From positions 62,001 through 126,000 of the forward strand of contig SECP01000009.1 of the NCBI GenBank assembly GCA_004193285.1: 64,000 bases of DNA, written 5' to 3'. Positions 50,349 to 59,303 of the stretch are shown here, piece after piece. This DNA is from Myxococcales bacterium (GTDB lineage Bacteria > Myxococcota_A > Polyangia > Polyangiales > Polyangiaceae). Under the pieces are notes generated by a model, which was given only the letters and a program-made list of their open reading frames with translations, had not been told where the DNA came from and ran no database searches. Numbering within the stretch: the stretch's first letter is position 1; each line of letters opens with the position of its first letter. The translations under genes were made by a program, and so were the position numbers.

Positions 50349-51245
50349 ATGTCCCGCATCGATTTATCCAGAAATAGCACGACCGTTCGCTCCATATTCG
50401 CCGGCCTGCAGGCTTTCTCCCCCAATTTGGCGGCGGAGCTGGCGGCGCTTGCGATGTTCCGCACGACGCGGCGTCGCCCCTCGGATTTCGAGACCGAGCT
50501 GCGAGCCTGCGCGGAGCAGCTGCGTATCGACAGCCCGCACGGCTCGCTCGCCGCATGGCGTTGGGGTCAGGGTCCGCTCGTGGTGCTGGTGCACGGCTGG
50601 GACGGACGAGGCACCCAGCTTGGCGCCTTCGTAGAGCCGCTGGTGAGCGCGGGCTACCAGGTCGTCGCCTTCGACGCGCCCGGTCACGGCGACTCTGCCG
50701 GCAGCACGTCCTCGTTGGTTCGCTTCGCGGACGCGTTCGACGCGGTGGTGGACGCCAACAAGCCGTTCTTCCAACCGCTGAGCGCAGTGATCGCTCACTC
50801 GATGGGCGGCGCCGCCGTCACCTACGCGCTGAGCCGCGCTCGCGGCCGCGACGCGCATGGAGTGGAGCCGGGGGTCGGCTCGCCTCGCCTCGCTTTCATC
50901 GCACCGCCGATCGACGTGCGCGATTTCGTGACGACCGTCTCGGGCGAGCTCGGCCTCTCCGCGCGGACCCGCGGGGCCCTGGAGCAGGCGCTGGAAAGGC
51001 GCGTAGGCCAGCGCATCGAGGAGCTGCACGCCACGCGTCTGGCCAAGACGATGACATCACCTCTCCTCGTGGTCCACGACGAGCAAGATCGCGCGGTACC
51101 GATCGAGTGCGGCGTGCAGCTGGCGGAGGCTTGGCCCGGCGCCGTGCTCAAAAAGACGAAAGGGCTGGGCCACAGCAGGATTCTGCGTGACCCAGCCACT
51201 GTCGCGGCCGTCGTGGATTACGTGCGCGGTGTTACTTCAGGTTGA
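50349..51245 (+). CDS. Alpha/beta hydrolase, likely TetR-controlled
   Basis: This 298-residue serine alpha/beta hydrolase has the oxyanion region LVHGWDGRG (about 79-87), a FDAPGHGDS segment, the nucleophile elbow AHSMGG and a late His in GLGHSRIL; the Asp is probably in VHDEQDRAVP. It lies 12 bp after the TetR gene in what looks like a two-gene operon. A near-copy of the TetR operator lies inside its first codons. The substrate is unknown; such pairs often handle esters or lactones that also act as inducers. Its 3' end overlaps the convergent beta-propeller gene by 14 bp. Confidence 0.88.
   Translation: MSRIDLSRNSTTVRSIFAGLQAFSPNLAAELAALAMFRTTRRRPSDFETELRACAEQLRIDSPHGSLAAWRWGQGPLVVLVHGWDGRGTQLGAFVEPLVSAGYQVVAFDAPGHGDSAGSTSSLVRFADAFDAVVDANKPFFQPLSAVIAHSMGGAAVTYALSRARGRDAHGVEPGVGSPRLAFIAPPIDVRDFVTTVSGELGLSARTRGALEQALERRVGQRIEELHATRLAKTMTSPLLVVHDEQDRAVPIECGVQLAEAWPGAVLKKTKGLGHSRILRDPATVAAVVDYVRGVTSG
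50373..50389. promoter_or_regulatory. Second TetR-operator-like copy in the hydrolase gene start
   Basis: The 17-mer AATAGCACGACCGTTCG at 50373-50389 matches the promoter spacer of the TetR gene (49711-49727) in 16 of 17 positions, differing by one base. It lies about 25 bp after the hydrolase start codon, where a bound repressor could block transcription of the second gene. Confidence 0.6.
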
Positions 51246-54200
51246 CGACCTGGGTGCCCCAGTAGCCGCTGGCCAACAGCACCTGGTTGCCTTGTCGGGC
51301 GAGCGAGGAGGTCCACCAACCGCGCGTCCGCACGAACTGCTCGTACGCGGGCGCCTTGCCCGGCGCGAGCTTGAAGATGTCCACACCTTGGTTGGCCCAG
51401 CCCGAGGTCACGAAGGCCCGGTCGCCTTCCACGCCCAGTAGCCAGCCCCAGCCCGCGGCCTGCTCCGAGGGCAATACGGTGGGCGCGTGCGGGTCGCTCA
51501 AGTCCACTTGGTAGAGCTGCACTCGGGGAGTACGACCGACCTCGTCCCAAGTCTGGGCGCTGAAGAAGGCGGTGCTGCCCTGTACGAACACGTTGCCGGT
51601 GTTGCCTGGGATCGCGACGTGGCCTTGCAGGTACGCGCGGTCGCCGTTCAGCTTGAGCACGGCCAGATCGTTGGTCGTGGTCGTGCCGTCCCAGTGATAG
51701 TCCATCGTGTAGATGATGCTCGGGTCTTGCTCCGAGCCGCCTACCAAGAAGCCGGGCACATTGATCTTGCGGGCGATGCGCGGCTGAGTCGCGTCGCTCA
51801 GATCCACCTGGTCGATGTAATAGCGCACGCGGCCCGGGTGATACTCGCCGTCGTAGCGGGGCTCCTGCTCCCACTCGTAGTGCGAGGCGTACAGCTGCTC
51901 GCCGACTGCCCGCAGGTTACCCCACCAGCCGTTCCGCTCGGGCGTCACCACTACCGAGGCGATGCTCGGCGAATCCGGGTTCGCGGCGTCCACCACGAAG
52001 AGGGACTGGAGCGCCTCCACGTATTCACCGGCTCCGTTGTACTGCGGCTCCCAGCGCCGGAACGCCAGCTTGCTGCCGCCGACCTGCACGACGTCCGACC
52101 CGTAATACCAGTCGTACATACCGCAGCCGTACCAGCCCCAGTACGAGTAGTAGTTACCGCGATCGGGCAGGGCAATCTTGCCGCGCAGCTCCGCGCCGCC
52201 GCCGGAGGTATCCACCACCTGCACCTCCTGCGTCCAGGAGTAGCACTTGCTCGTGCCTCCTTTTTCGTAATCCTCATAGGGGGAGCCCTCGGCGCAAGCC
52301 CTTTCGTGCCGCACGTTGCTGACGACGTAGCTCAGGTCGCCATCGTGAAACACGGTCGGGTTGGTGCCGTCGATGGTCGCGGTCGCGAGCGTCGCGTCGG
52401 CCACGTTCTCCTCCGCTTCTGCCAGCGGCAGCACGCGCAGCTCCGAGTGATTCGTGTCGTTGTCCCAGAAATCGCTGGAGACCTCGGCCACGTTCTTGCC
52501 GCCGATGGGCTTCACGTTGACGACGTTGCGCGAGAGCGTGAGCTCCGCCACGACGGTGGGCTCGGCGTGCGAGCTGTAGTCCACGACCGAAAGGGCCAGA
52601 TTGCTCAGGGAAACCAGCCGGTTCTTCACGAAGATGCCGCGCTCCACCCAGCCCGAGGTCTTGGCGGTGCCGCTCGTCTTGATCAGCTCGTCCGTGAACT
52701 CGATGAGCTGGAGCCCGTTGTTGTACGCGTAGCCGCCCGAATCCCATCCGCTGAACGGCAGCACCACGAGGCCCTCTTCCTCGCTCTTGGTGAAGGCCTT
52801 GAAGGTGCCGGCGGCCGGCGTCCACGCCCAGCCTTTGCCGAACTCGGCGCTGCCGAGCGACCGAGGCGCGGTGGGGTCGGTCATGTCGAAGTAAGACAGC
52901 GCAATCGGGCTCTGGTAGCCGTTGCTGCAGTCGTACACGTTGCCCAGCGCGAACAGCCGATCTCCGTTGGGAATCATCAGCGAGATTTGGCCGTCGATGG
53001 CGCCGGTGCCGAGCTTCTTCGGCATCGCCATGTCCGACAGGTCGTACACGTCTAGCGGGGTGCGGAGGCTGTCGGTCGCGTTGCCGTTGTTGTCATAGCT
53101 GCATCCCCAGCTGTTCGGCGACAAGTACAGGCGCGCGCCGTCGAAGCGCGCGGTTGCGTCCCAACCCGGCATCGGCTGCTGCAGGCTGCCGGTGACCACG
53201 GGGGCGTCCGGATCCGAGAAATCCGCGGTACTGATGCTCAGCCCGTTGTTGGGCACACTCGCGCTGTAGTCGTAGCTGCGGCCCACCACGTGGGCGGTCT
53301 TGCCGTCCGCAAAGTCCAGGTTCCAGCGACCGCCGTCCGCACCCCAGCTCTGTACCGAGCCATCCACCTGCACCGAGCCGCGCTCGACGATCTCGCCGCC
53401 GGGATCGCTGATGTCCAGGTAGCGGAGCATGCTCTGGCCGGTCGGGGGCGCGTAGCCGTACTGATCGAGCTGCCCGACCACGTCCGAAGCGAGTAAGATC
53501 GAGCTCGCGGTCACGTTGAAGATGCCGCCCCAGCCCGGCACGTCGTAGCTGTCCACCGCTTCGACCTGCCCCCCCGCGAAGCTCACGCTGGCGACGCTGA
53601 CCTTGGGCCCGCTGTTCACGTTGGAGACGCCCGCGCTCCCATCGGCCGCGCCGTAACCCCACCAGCCGTAGTCCCACGCATATTTCTCGGTCACCGCGTA
53701 GAGGACGTCTCCCACGACGCGTGTGTCGCGAACCCAACCGCCCAGAAGCGCCTCGCCGGTCACCTTCATGCTCGCTGGATCACGAGCGTCGATCCCCCGC
53801 ACGATCGAGCCGTGGAACGGAGAGCCGTCGTCCATCGTTCCGTACCAATCGGCCACGACCACGCTGGCGATGCCGTCGCGGACGACCATCTCGACGGGCG
53901 AGCCGTAGATCGGCGAGCGGCCTAGCAGCTGCGGGTGGTCGACGTCGCTCACGTCGAACACCATCAGGCCGCGGTACTGATTGAGGTAGTAGAGGCGGTC
54001 GCCGTCGAGTCGATACAAGTCCGTCTCTTCGACCTCCCGCTTCACGCCGCCGCCGGCGTCCGCCCGTGGTGGTTGCGCGCCAGGGGTCGCGGCGGTGCCG
54101 CCGCCACCCGAGGCAGCGCCATCGTTCTCTCCGACCCCCAGTCCCGGGCTCTGGCTTCCGGGAGGTGCGGAGCTGAACTCACTCTGGTCCTTCGTGAGCT

Positions 54201-54309
54201 CCGGGGTTTTGCCCTTGTCGTCGCTACTACAAGCGACCGAGCACGAGCCCCAAGCGACCAGAATCCCCAATGCGCTGAGCGCGCGCCCACCATGCAGAAC
54301 GGAAGTCAT
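51232..54309 (-). CDS. Secreted beta-propeller domain lipoprotein
   Basis: This 1025-residue exported lipoprotein has a signal ending in SVAC (Cys27), an Asp/Ser/Gly-rich linker (to about 90), and a long beta-propeller of the PF09826-like type. Recurring blade segments are seen, such as LYRLDGDRLYYLNQYRGLMVFDVSDVDHPQLLG, NPTVFHDGDLSYVVSNV, VDLSDPHAPTVLPS and a closing RQGNQVLLASGYWGTQVVNL. Many Asp/Asn-Gly turns could bind calcium. No catalytic residues were recognised; the family is generally of unknown function. It ends in a 14-bp overlap with the convergent hydrolase gene. The promoter region is between its start and the proS stop, where a long hairpin lies. Confidence 0.87.
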   Translation of the reverse strand: MTSVLHGGRALSALGILVAWGSCSVACSSDDKGKTPELTKDQSEFSSAPPGSQSPGLGVGENDGAASGGGGTAATPGAQPPRADAGGGVKREVEETDLYRLDGDRLYYLNQYRGLMVFDVSDVDHPQLLGRSPIYGSPVEMVVRDGIASVVVADWYGTMDDGSPFHGSIVRGIDARDPASMKVTGEALLGGWVRDTRVVGDVLYAVTEKYAWDYGWWGYGAADGSAGVSNVNSGPKVSVASVSFAGGQVEAVDSYDVPGWGGIFNVTASSILLASDVVGQLDQYGYAPPTGQSMLRYLDISDPGGEIVERGSVQVDGSVQSWGADGGRWNLDFADGKTAHVVGRSYDYSASVPNNGLSISTADFSDPDAPVVTGSLQQPMPGWDATARFDGARLYLSPNSWGCSYDNNGNATDSLRTPLDVYDLSDMAMPKKLGTGAIDGQISLMIPNGDRLFALGNVYDCSNGYQSPIALSYFDMTDPTAPRSLGSAEFGKGWAWTPAAGTFKAFTKSEEEGLVVLPFSGWDSGGYAYNNGLQLIEFTDELIKTSGTAKTSGWVERGIFVKNRLVSLSNLALSVVDYSSHAEPTVVAELTLSRNVVNVKPIGGKNVAEVSSDFWDNDTNHSELRVLPLAEAEENVADATLATATIDGTNPTVFHDGDLSYVVSNVRHERACAEGSPYEDYEKGGTSKCYSWTQEVQVVDTSGGGAELRGKIALPDRGNYYSYWGWYGCGMYDWYYGSDVVQVGGSKLAFRRWEPQYNGAGEYVEALQSLFVVDAANPDSPSIASVVVTPERNGWWGNLRAVGEQLYASHYEWEQEPRYDGEYHPGRVRYYIDQVDLSDATQPRIARKINVPGFLVGGSEQDPSIIYTMDYHWDGTTTTNDLAVLKLNGDRAYLQGHVAIPGNTGNVFVQGSTAFFSAQTWDEVGRTPRVQLYQVDLSDPHAPTVLPSEQAAGWGWLLGVEGDRAFVTSGWANQGVDIFKLAPGKAPAYEQFVRTRGWWTSSLARQGNQVLLASGYWGTQVVNLK

Positions 54310-54411
54310 GCGATTCTCCTCGCGCTCCGTACTGCAGTCGCCGTGCCACCAGCGGGCGCACCCGCGCCCCAGAACTCGTTAATGATTGCAGGTGTTTAGC
54401 TGAGGCCGCCT

Positions 54412-54444
54412 CTGACTGTGCCAGCGGCTGAGTGGCACAGTCAG
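54412..54444. terminator. Hairpin after the proS gene
   Basis: A perfect 12-bp stem CTGACTGTGCCA/TGGCACAGTCAG (54412-54423 and 54433-54444) with a nine-base loop lies 15 bp after the proS stop. It is placed as a transcription terminator for proS, but neither side has a T-run, so termination is inferred only from structure. Confidence 0.55.
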
Positions 54445-54458
54445 GACCCGGGTGCCGC

Positions 54459-55985
54459 TCAGTAGGCTTTGGCGAAGATCGCCCGCTGCTTGCTCGGCTG
54501 CCCGGTGAAGATGCAGGTGCCGGCCTCTGCCTCCAGGCCGCGCGGGATGCAGCGCACGGTCACCTTGAGGTCGTTCTTGAGCTTTTCCTCCACCTCCGGT
54601 GAGCCGTTGAAGTGAGCGAGCGCGAAGCCGCCGTGCGCTTCCGGCTTGTTTGCGTTCTTGGGCGTGAAGAACGCGTAGAACTCTTGCTCGGAGTCGATCT
54701 TCACGGTGTGCTGATCGCGAAGGGCCAGAGCCTTGTTGTACAGGCTGTCCTGGATCTCTTGTAGGAGCGCGGGCAGGTTCTTCACCACGTCAGCCGCAGC
54801 GGGGAACGTCTTTTCTTTCACTCCCTGATCCCGGCGGTAAAGAGCCACGGTGCCCTTCTCCAGATCGCGGGGGCCCAGCTCGATGCGCACTGGGACGCCC
54901 TTTTTCACCCACTCCCAGCTCTTCTGACCGCCCGGCAAGTCGCGCTCGTCGACCTCGACCTCCACGTCACCGCGCCCGAAGCGCTGCTCGCGGATTTGGT
55001 TTGCCAGCTGCCGCGCCGCCTCGAGCACGGCTTCGCGCGTCTCCGGCTTCGGCGTGATGGGCAGGATCACCACGTGAGTCGGGGCGAGCTTGGGAGGGAC
55101 GACCATGCCGTCGTCGTCAGCGTGGACCATGATGAGCGCGCCGATGAGCCGCGTGCTCACGCCCCAGCTGGTCGTCCAAGCTAGCTCTTCTTTGTTGTCC
55201 CGCGAAAGGAAGCGAATGCCGCTGCTTTTTGCGAAATTTTGACCCAAAAAGTGGGAGGTACCGGCCTGCAGCGCCTTGCGGTCCTGCATCATGGCTTCGA
55301 TGCACAGCGTTTGGACGGCGCCCGGGAAGCGCTCACCTTCCGTCTTTTCCCCCATGAAGACCGGCACCGCCATGAACTCTTTGGCAAACTCGGCGTAGAC
55401 CTCCAGCATCTTGTCGGTCTCTGCGCGCGCGTCGGCCTCGGTTTCATGGGCGGTGTGACCCTCCTGCCAGAGGAACTCGGCCGTCCGCAAAAACAAGCGA
55501 GTGCGCATCTCCCAGCGCACCACGTTGGCCCACTGGTTGATGAGGATGGGCAGGTCTCGATAGGACTTCACCCATTTGGCGAAGGAGGCCCCGATGATGG
55601 TTTCCGAGGTCGGGCGCACGACGAGCGGCTCGGCGAGCTGGGCCCCGGGCGCGGGACGCAAGCCGCCGCCGGGCGCCGCCTCCAAGCGGTGGTGCGTCAC
55701 GACCGCACACTCTTTGGCGAAGCCTTCGACGTGCTCCGCCTCTTTCGCCAGGTAGGACAGCGGGATGAAGAGCGGGAAATAGGCGTTCTTGTGGCCGGTG
55801 GCCTTGAACATCCGGTCCAGCGAGCGCTGGATGTTCTCCCAGATTCCATAGCCCCACGGCTTGATCACCATGCAGCCGCGGACGTCCGAGTTCTCGGCTA
55901 GGTCCGCCTCACGAACCACCTCTTGGTACCAGTTGGGGTAATCCTGATCGCGCCGGGGTGAGATCGCCGTTTTTACGTCACTCAT
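54459..55985 (-). CDS. proS: Prolyl-tRNA synthetase, archaeal/eukaryotic (type 3) form
   Basis: This 508-residue class II aminoacyl-tRNA synthetase charges tRNA-Pro. It has the motif 2 segment NQWANVVRWEMRTRLFLRTAEFLWQEGHTAH, the GASFAKWVKS stretch, and PTSETIIG upstream. The motif 3 is GLIGAL-like (TSWGVSTRLIGALIMVHADDDG). The C-terminal part, with the anticodon-binding domain and a tail ending in QRAIFAKAY, marks the archaeal/eukaryotic type, without the bacterial editing insert. Ancient transfer of this form is known in several bacterial groups. The start ATG at 55985 and the length are typical. No other proS gene is in the window. Confidence 0.95.
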   Translation of the reverse strand: MSDVKTAISPRRDQDYPNWYQEVVREADLAENSDVRGCMVIKPWGYGIWENIQRSLDRMFKATGHKNAYFPLFIPLSYLAKEAEHVEGFAKECAVVTHHRLEAAPGGGLRPAPGAQLAEPLVVRPTSETIIGASFAKWVKSYRDLPILINQWANVVRWEMRTRLFLRTAEFLWQEGHTAHETEADARAETDKMLEVYAEFAKEFMAVPVFMGEKTEGERFPGAVQTLCIEAMMQDRKALQAGTSHFLGQNFAKSSGIRFLSRDNKEELAWTTSWGVSTRLIGALIMVHADDDGMVVPPKLAPTHVVILPITPKPETREAVLEAARQLANQIREQRFGRGDVEVEVDERDLPGGQKSWEWVKKGVPVRIELGPRDLEKGTVALYRRDQGVKEKTFPAAADVVKNLPALLQEIQDSLYNKALALRDQHTVKIDSEQEFYAFFTPKNANKPEAHGGFALAHFNGSPEVEEKLKNDLKVTVRCIPRGLEAEAGTCIFTGQPSKQRAIFAKAY

Positions 55986-56052
55986 CGAGAGCGCCAGATT
56001 GCCGAGCCGCCCGGCGCCGTCAACCCGTAACCGTCAGCGGCGCCCCCGCCGG

Positions 56053-57396
56053 CTAAACGAGGCCTGGCAGCGGGCCCGTGCAGAACGCGGCGTTGCCGAT
56101 CGTGGCGTCAGCCACGCCCATGGCGTTCAGCAGGGATACCAGCAAGTCCGCGTGCGAGTTGCCCTGGTACTGCAGGTAGCGTCCGGTTCGGAACGCCCAG
56201 CCGCCGCCGGCTAGCAAAAACGGCATGTTGTCGTGGCTGTGAGTCGTGCCCATGGACACCTCGTTGCCCCAAAACAGGAGCGTGCTGTCCAGCACGGTGC
56301 CTTCGCCTTCGGTGATGGCGCCCAGTCGGTCCAGCAAGCGCGCGATCAAGCCCGCGTGCCACGCTTGCCGTTTGATGAGCTGAGCCGTCGCGCTCACATC
56401 GCTCGACCCGCTGTGCGAGAGCGTGTGCCCCTCCCCCATGCTCTCCAGCCACGGGTAGCGGATGCGGTTCAGCGCGGTGGAGACCTCGAAGCTCGCGACG
56501 CGGGTGCGATCGCAGGCGAAGGCGAGCGAGAGCAGGTCCAGCTCGAGCTCCGCGATCGCCGGCATGTCCGTTTCGCTCACCGGGTCCAGCTCGGGGGGAA
56601 CGTCCGGCTTTTGGCAATCACCAGCGCTGAGCGAGAGCCGTCGCTCCACGTCACGCACCAGGGTGAGGTGCGCGTCCAACGTTTGCCGGTCCTGCGCGCC
56701 GAGCTGCGAATTCAGCGCCGTGAACTCCTTGGCCACCGCGTCCAGCACGCTCTTTCGCTGGGCCAGCAGCGCCTTCGCCGCGTCCGCATCCGGAGTCGCG
56801 GGCGGGGGCAGGAACTTCTCGAACACGCGCGTGTACACGTCCAGCGGGGTGCTGAGCGGCGGCAGGGGCGTGCCGGAGCCGGCGTACGAGATGCGACCTT
56901 GCACGTCGTTTTCCGTCGCGCGCACGCCGAGCTGCAAGCTCGCAACCGGGCTGTCCACGCCGATGGCGTTGGCGATGCGCTGGTCCACGCTGATGCCGGT
57001 CGCCCAGCCCGCGGTTCGACCGCAGCCGTCCATGAACACGCCTTCGCCGAGCTGAGTGTTGGTGAACAGCGCTCCGATGCCGCGCTGGTGCGGGCCGCCC
57101 GGACCCTCCGCCGCGACCTTCATCTCGAGGCCGCCCAAGATGAGCAGCCGGTCCTTGTGAGCCTGGAGCGGGGCGTGACTCGCGCTCAGCTCGAAGCTGG
57201 ACTCGCTCGCGACCGCGGTCGGCCACCAGCCTTCGTGAATGACGCCGTTGGGCGTGTACATGGTCACGAAGCGCTTGGGGACGGCCGCCGCTTGGGCGCG
57301 CGCGCTGCGGCTCAACAGGGATGGCAAGAACGGCAGCGCCATGGCCGCGCCGCTGGCCGCGCGCAGCACGTTGCGCCGAGAGATGCGCGCGCTCAT
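56053..57396 (-). CDS. DUF1552-family secreted protein with Tat signal
   Basis: This 447-residue protein has a Tat-type signal (MSARISRRNVLRAASGAAMALPFLPSL) and a DUF1552 domain: RFVTMYTPNGVIHEGWWP, the central LALQLG-like VASLQLGVRATEN segment, and GTTHSHDNMPFLLAGG at the end. The family is found next to DUF1592-family proteins in Planctomycetes and Myxococcota, and resembles the alkaline-phosphatase-like group; its substrate is unknown. The ATG at 57396 lies in an ATGA overlap with the DUF1592 stop, and gives a complete Tat motif. The frame runs on to 57513 but without meaning. Confidence 0.9.
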   Translation of the reverse strand: MSARISRRNVLRAASGAAMALPFLPSLLSRSARAQAAAVPKRFVTMYTPNGVIHEGWWPTAVASESSFELSASHAPLQAHKDRLLILGGLEMKVAAEGPGGPHQRGIGALFTNTQLGEGVFMDGCGRTAGWATGISVDQRIANAIGVDSPVASLQLGVRATENDVQGRISYAGSGTPLPPLSTPLDVYTRVFEKFLPPPATPDADAAKALLAQRKSVLDAVAKEFTALNSQLGAQDRQTLDAHLTLVRDVERRLSLSAGDCQKPDVPPELDPVSETDMPAIAELELDLLSLAFACDRTRVASFEVSTALNRIRYPWLESMGEGHTLSHSGSSDVSATAQLIKRQAWHAGLIARLLDRLGAITEGEGTVLDSTLLFWGNEVSMGTTHSHDNMPFLLAGGGWAFRTGRYLQYQGNSHADLLVSLLNAMGVADATIGNAAFCTGPLPGLV

Positions 57397-59054
57397 GGCG
57401 CCTCCAGTGCAGGTCGGTACAGAAACGAGTCCGTTTGAGTGAGCGCCACGAGCAGCTCCTTCAGGTCGCCGCCCGACTCGGCGAAGCGCGCTTGCACCTG
57501 CTTCATGCTGCACGCGTCCGCCTCCTGTTCGGGGCGACCGTAGGTGTAGCGGTACCAGTTGGTAGCCAAGCAGTCGCGCGCTCGCGAGCTCTGCGCGATG
57601 CGCCCCGCGAGCTCCTGCAGGCCGTTGTAGTTGCCCTCCAGCGAAGGGTCGCTGGTGCCGAGGACCTGACCCGAGTCGTCCACCGGGAAGCCGTTCTCGG
57701 CGGCGCGGTAGCGGCCGAGCTGGTCATAGCGCTCGAACCCGAACCCGACGCCGTCAATCAGCTTGTGGCAGGCGGCGCACGCCTCCTGCTCCGTGTGCTG
57801 CCGGAAGCGCTCCCGCGTGGTCGCGTTCGGATCCGGATCCGGCGGCACCGCGTTGAGATCTGCGGGCGGGGGCGGCACCGCCAGGCACAAGAAGCGCTCC
57901 CTCACGAACACGCCTCGAATGACCGGCGCGGTTTGATTCGAGTGCGACAGCAGCGTGAGGAGCGCAGGCTGAGTCAGCAGCCCCGACCGCGGATCCGGCA
58001 GCGCCTGCGCAGCGAACCCCGTAGCGGGCGCCTGCCCGCCGTAGAGCGGCGCGAGCGCGGCATCCAGCCAGACGTCCTGGCTCGTGAAGAGCTGCTCGAA
58101 GCTGCCCTTCTCCGAGAAATAAGTCTCCTCCAGGTAGCGATTCAGCGACTCCCGCAGCGAGTCGTTCAGCACGTTCACGTCCAGCTCCGTGCCGTCCCTC
58201 GCCAAGCCGTCTAGCCGGGAGAGGTTGAGCCACTGGTCGCCGAAGTCCCGAACGATTTGGCGCGCTCGCGGATCCTGCAGCAGGCGGCGGGCTTCACGCT
58301 CCACGTCCGCCGCCGTCGCCAACCTGCCCTCGGCCGCAGCCGCGAGGAGCGCCTCGTCCGGAACCGAGCCCCACAGGGTGAACGACAACCGCCCTGCGAG
58401 CTCGTAACCGCCGAGCGCGACCGCTCCCGTCTCCTCCGTCGGCGCGCGCAGCGCGTCCACGCGGTACAAAAACTGCGGCGATTGCAGGATCGCTTGGATG
58501 ATGAGCTCGACGCCGCGGCCGTAGCTGACTTGGCTCCCGAGCGTGAACAGCCCGAGCAGCGGCTGCTTCTCTCCTTCCGTCAGGGGACGCCGGAAAGCGC
58601 GCGCGCCAAAGGTATCCAGAAACTGCTGCGCGCAGCTCGCCGGGTCGGTGCCCTCCGCGCAGGGCGCGAGCTCTGCGAGCCTCGCGGTCACCGCGCGCGC
58701 AGCGACCGACTCGGCGACCGTCAGGTAGCTCTCCACCAACAACGGGTTCACGCGGTTCGCGGCCGCGTAGGTGCGGTAGCCGTCCACCTCGTTTTCGGGG
58801 GGGAAGGCGCGCGCGGGAGCGGTGGCGTCGCCCAGCAGGTCCCGCACGATGTTGTCGTACTGAAAGCGCGTCAGCGGGCGGAGTGGGGCGGCGCCCGGGA
58901 CCGGACCAGCGTCGCAGCTTTGCGGCTCGCTCATCGACCCGCCGCTCCCTGCCGCCGCCATCGGCGGCGCCGAGCTTTCGGCCTTGCTGGGCTCGCAGCC
59001 GAGCAGCCCAAGAGCGAGCAGCGCGACCGATATACCCCAAGTCCTGAGCAGCAT
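57393..59054 (-). CDS. DUF1592-family secreted lipoprotein with c-type heme motif
   Basis: This 553-residue lipoprotein (signal ending in LLGC, Cys20) has the module chain DUF1587-DUF1595-DUF1592-DUF1588-DUF1585. PLTRFQYDNIVRDLLGD is near the N-terminus, FGARAFRRPLTEGE and ILQSPQFLYRVD lie in the middle, and CAACHKLIDGVGFGFERYDQLGRYR carries a CxxCH motif for possible heme attachment. It ends with LVALTQTDSFLYRP. It is translationally coupled (ATGA) to the DUF1552 gene. The pair is secreted and is thought to act on polymers or in extracytoplasmic redox, but this is not proved. The ATG at 59054 is chosen because the signal peptide starts there. Confidence 0.9.
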   Translation of the reverse strand: MLLRTWGISVALLALGLLGCEPSKAESSAPPMAAAGSGGSMSEPQSCDAGPVPGAAPLRPLTRFQYDNIVRDLLGDATAPARAFPPENEVDGYRTYAAANRVNPLLVESYLTVAESVAARAVTARLAELAPCAEGTDPASCAQQFLDTFGARAFRRPLTEGEKQPLLGLFTLGSQVSYGRGVELIIQAILQSPQFLYRVDALRAPTEETGAVALGGYELAGRLSFTLWGSVPDEALLAAAAEGRLATAADVEREARRLLQDPRARQIVRDFGDQWLNLSRLDGLARDGTELDVNVLNDSLRESLNRYLEETYFSEKGSFEQLFTSQDVWLDAALAPLYGGQAPATGFAAQALPDPRSGLLTQPALLTLLSHSNQTAPVIRGVFVRERFLCLAVPPPPADLNAVPPDPDPNATTRERFRQHTEQEACAACHKLIDGVGFGFERYDQLGRYRAAENGFPVDDSGQVLGTSDPSLEGNYNGLQELAGRIAQSSRARDCLATNWYRYTYGRPEQEADACSMKQVQARFAESGGDLKELLVALTQTDSFLYRPALEAP

Positions 59055-59271
59055 GAGCGGACGGCTAAGCGTGCCCGCCGGAAGCCTTCCGGTCAATGGA
59101 CCGCCCCCATTTGTCCGGCAATTCAACGAGATCAACCGCTGCCACCCAGAGCGCGGCGGCGTTCTAGCGACAGAGCAACCTTTCAACATCCTCGTCCGCC
59201 ACCGCTCCCCTTGGCTGGCTCAAGGCTCTCTCGAGCGAGCTCTCCCGGGAGCTCGCCAAGCCCGAGGCGTA

Positions 59272-59295
59272 CGGGGCTACCTTCGCGTAGCCCCG
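59272..59295. terminator. Hairpin downstream of lon
   Basis: A perfect 9-bp stem CGGGGCTAC/GTAGCCCCG (59272-59280 and 59287-59295) with a six-base CTTCGC loop lies 8 bp beyond the lon stop codon. No T-run follows it on the minus strand, so it is a candidate terminator only. Confidence 0.55.
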
Positions 59296-59303
59296 CCCCG
59301 CGC

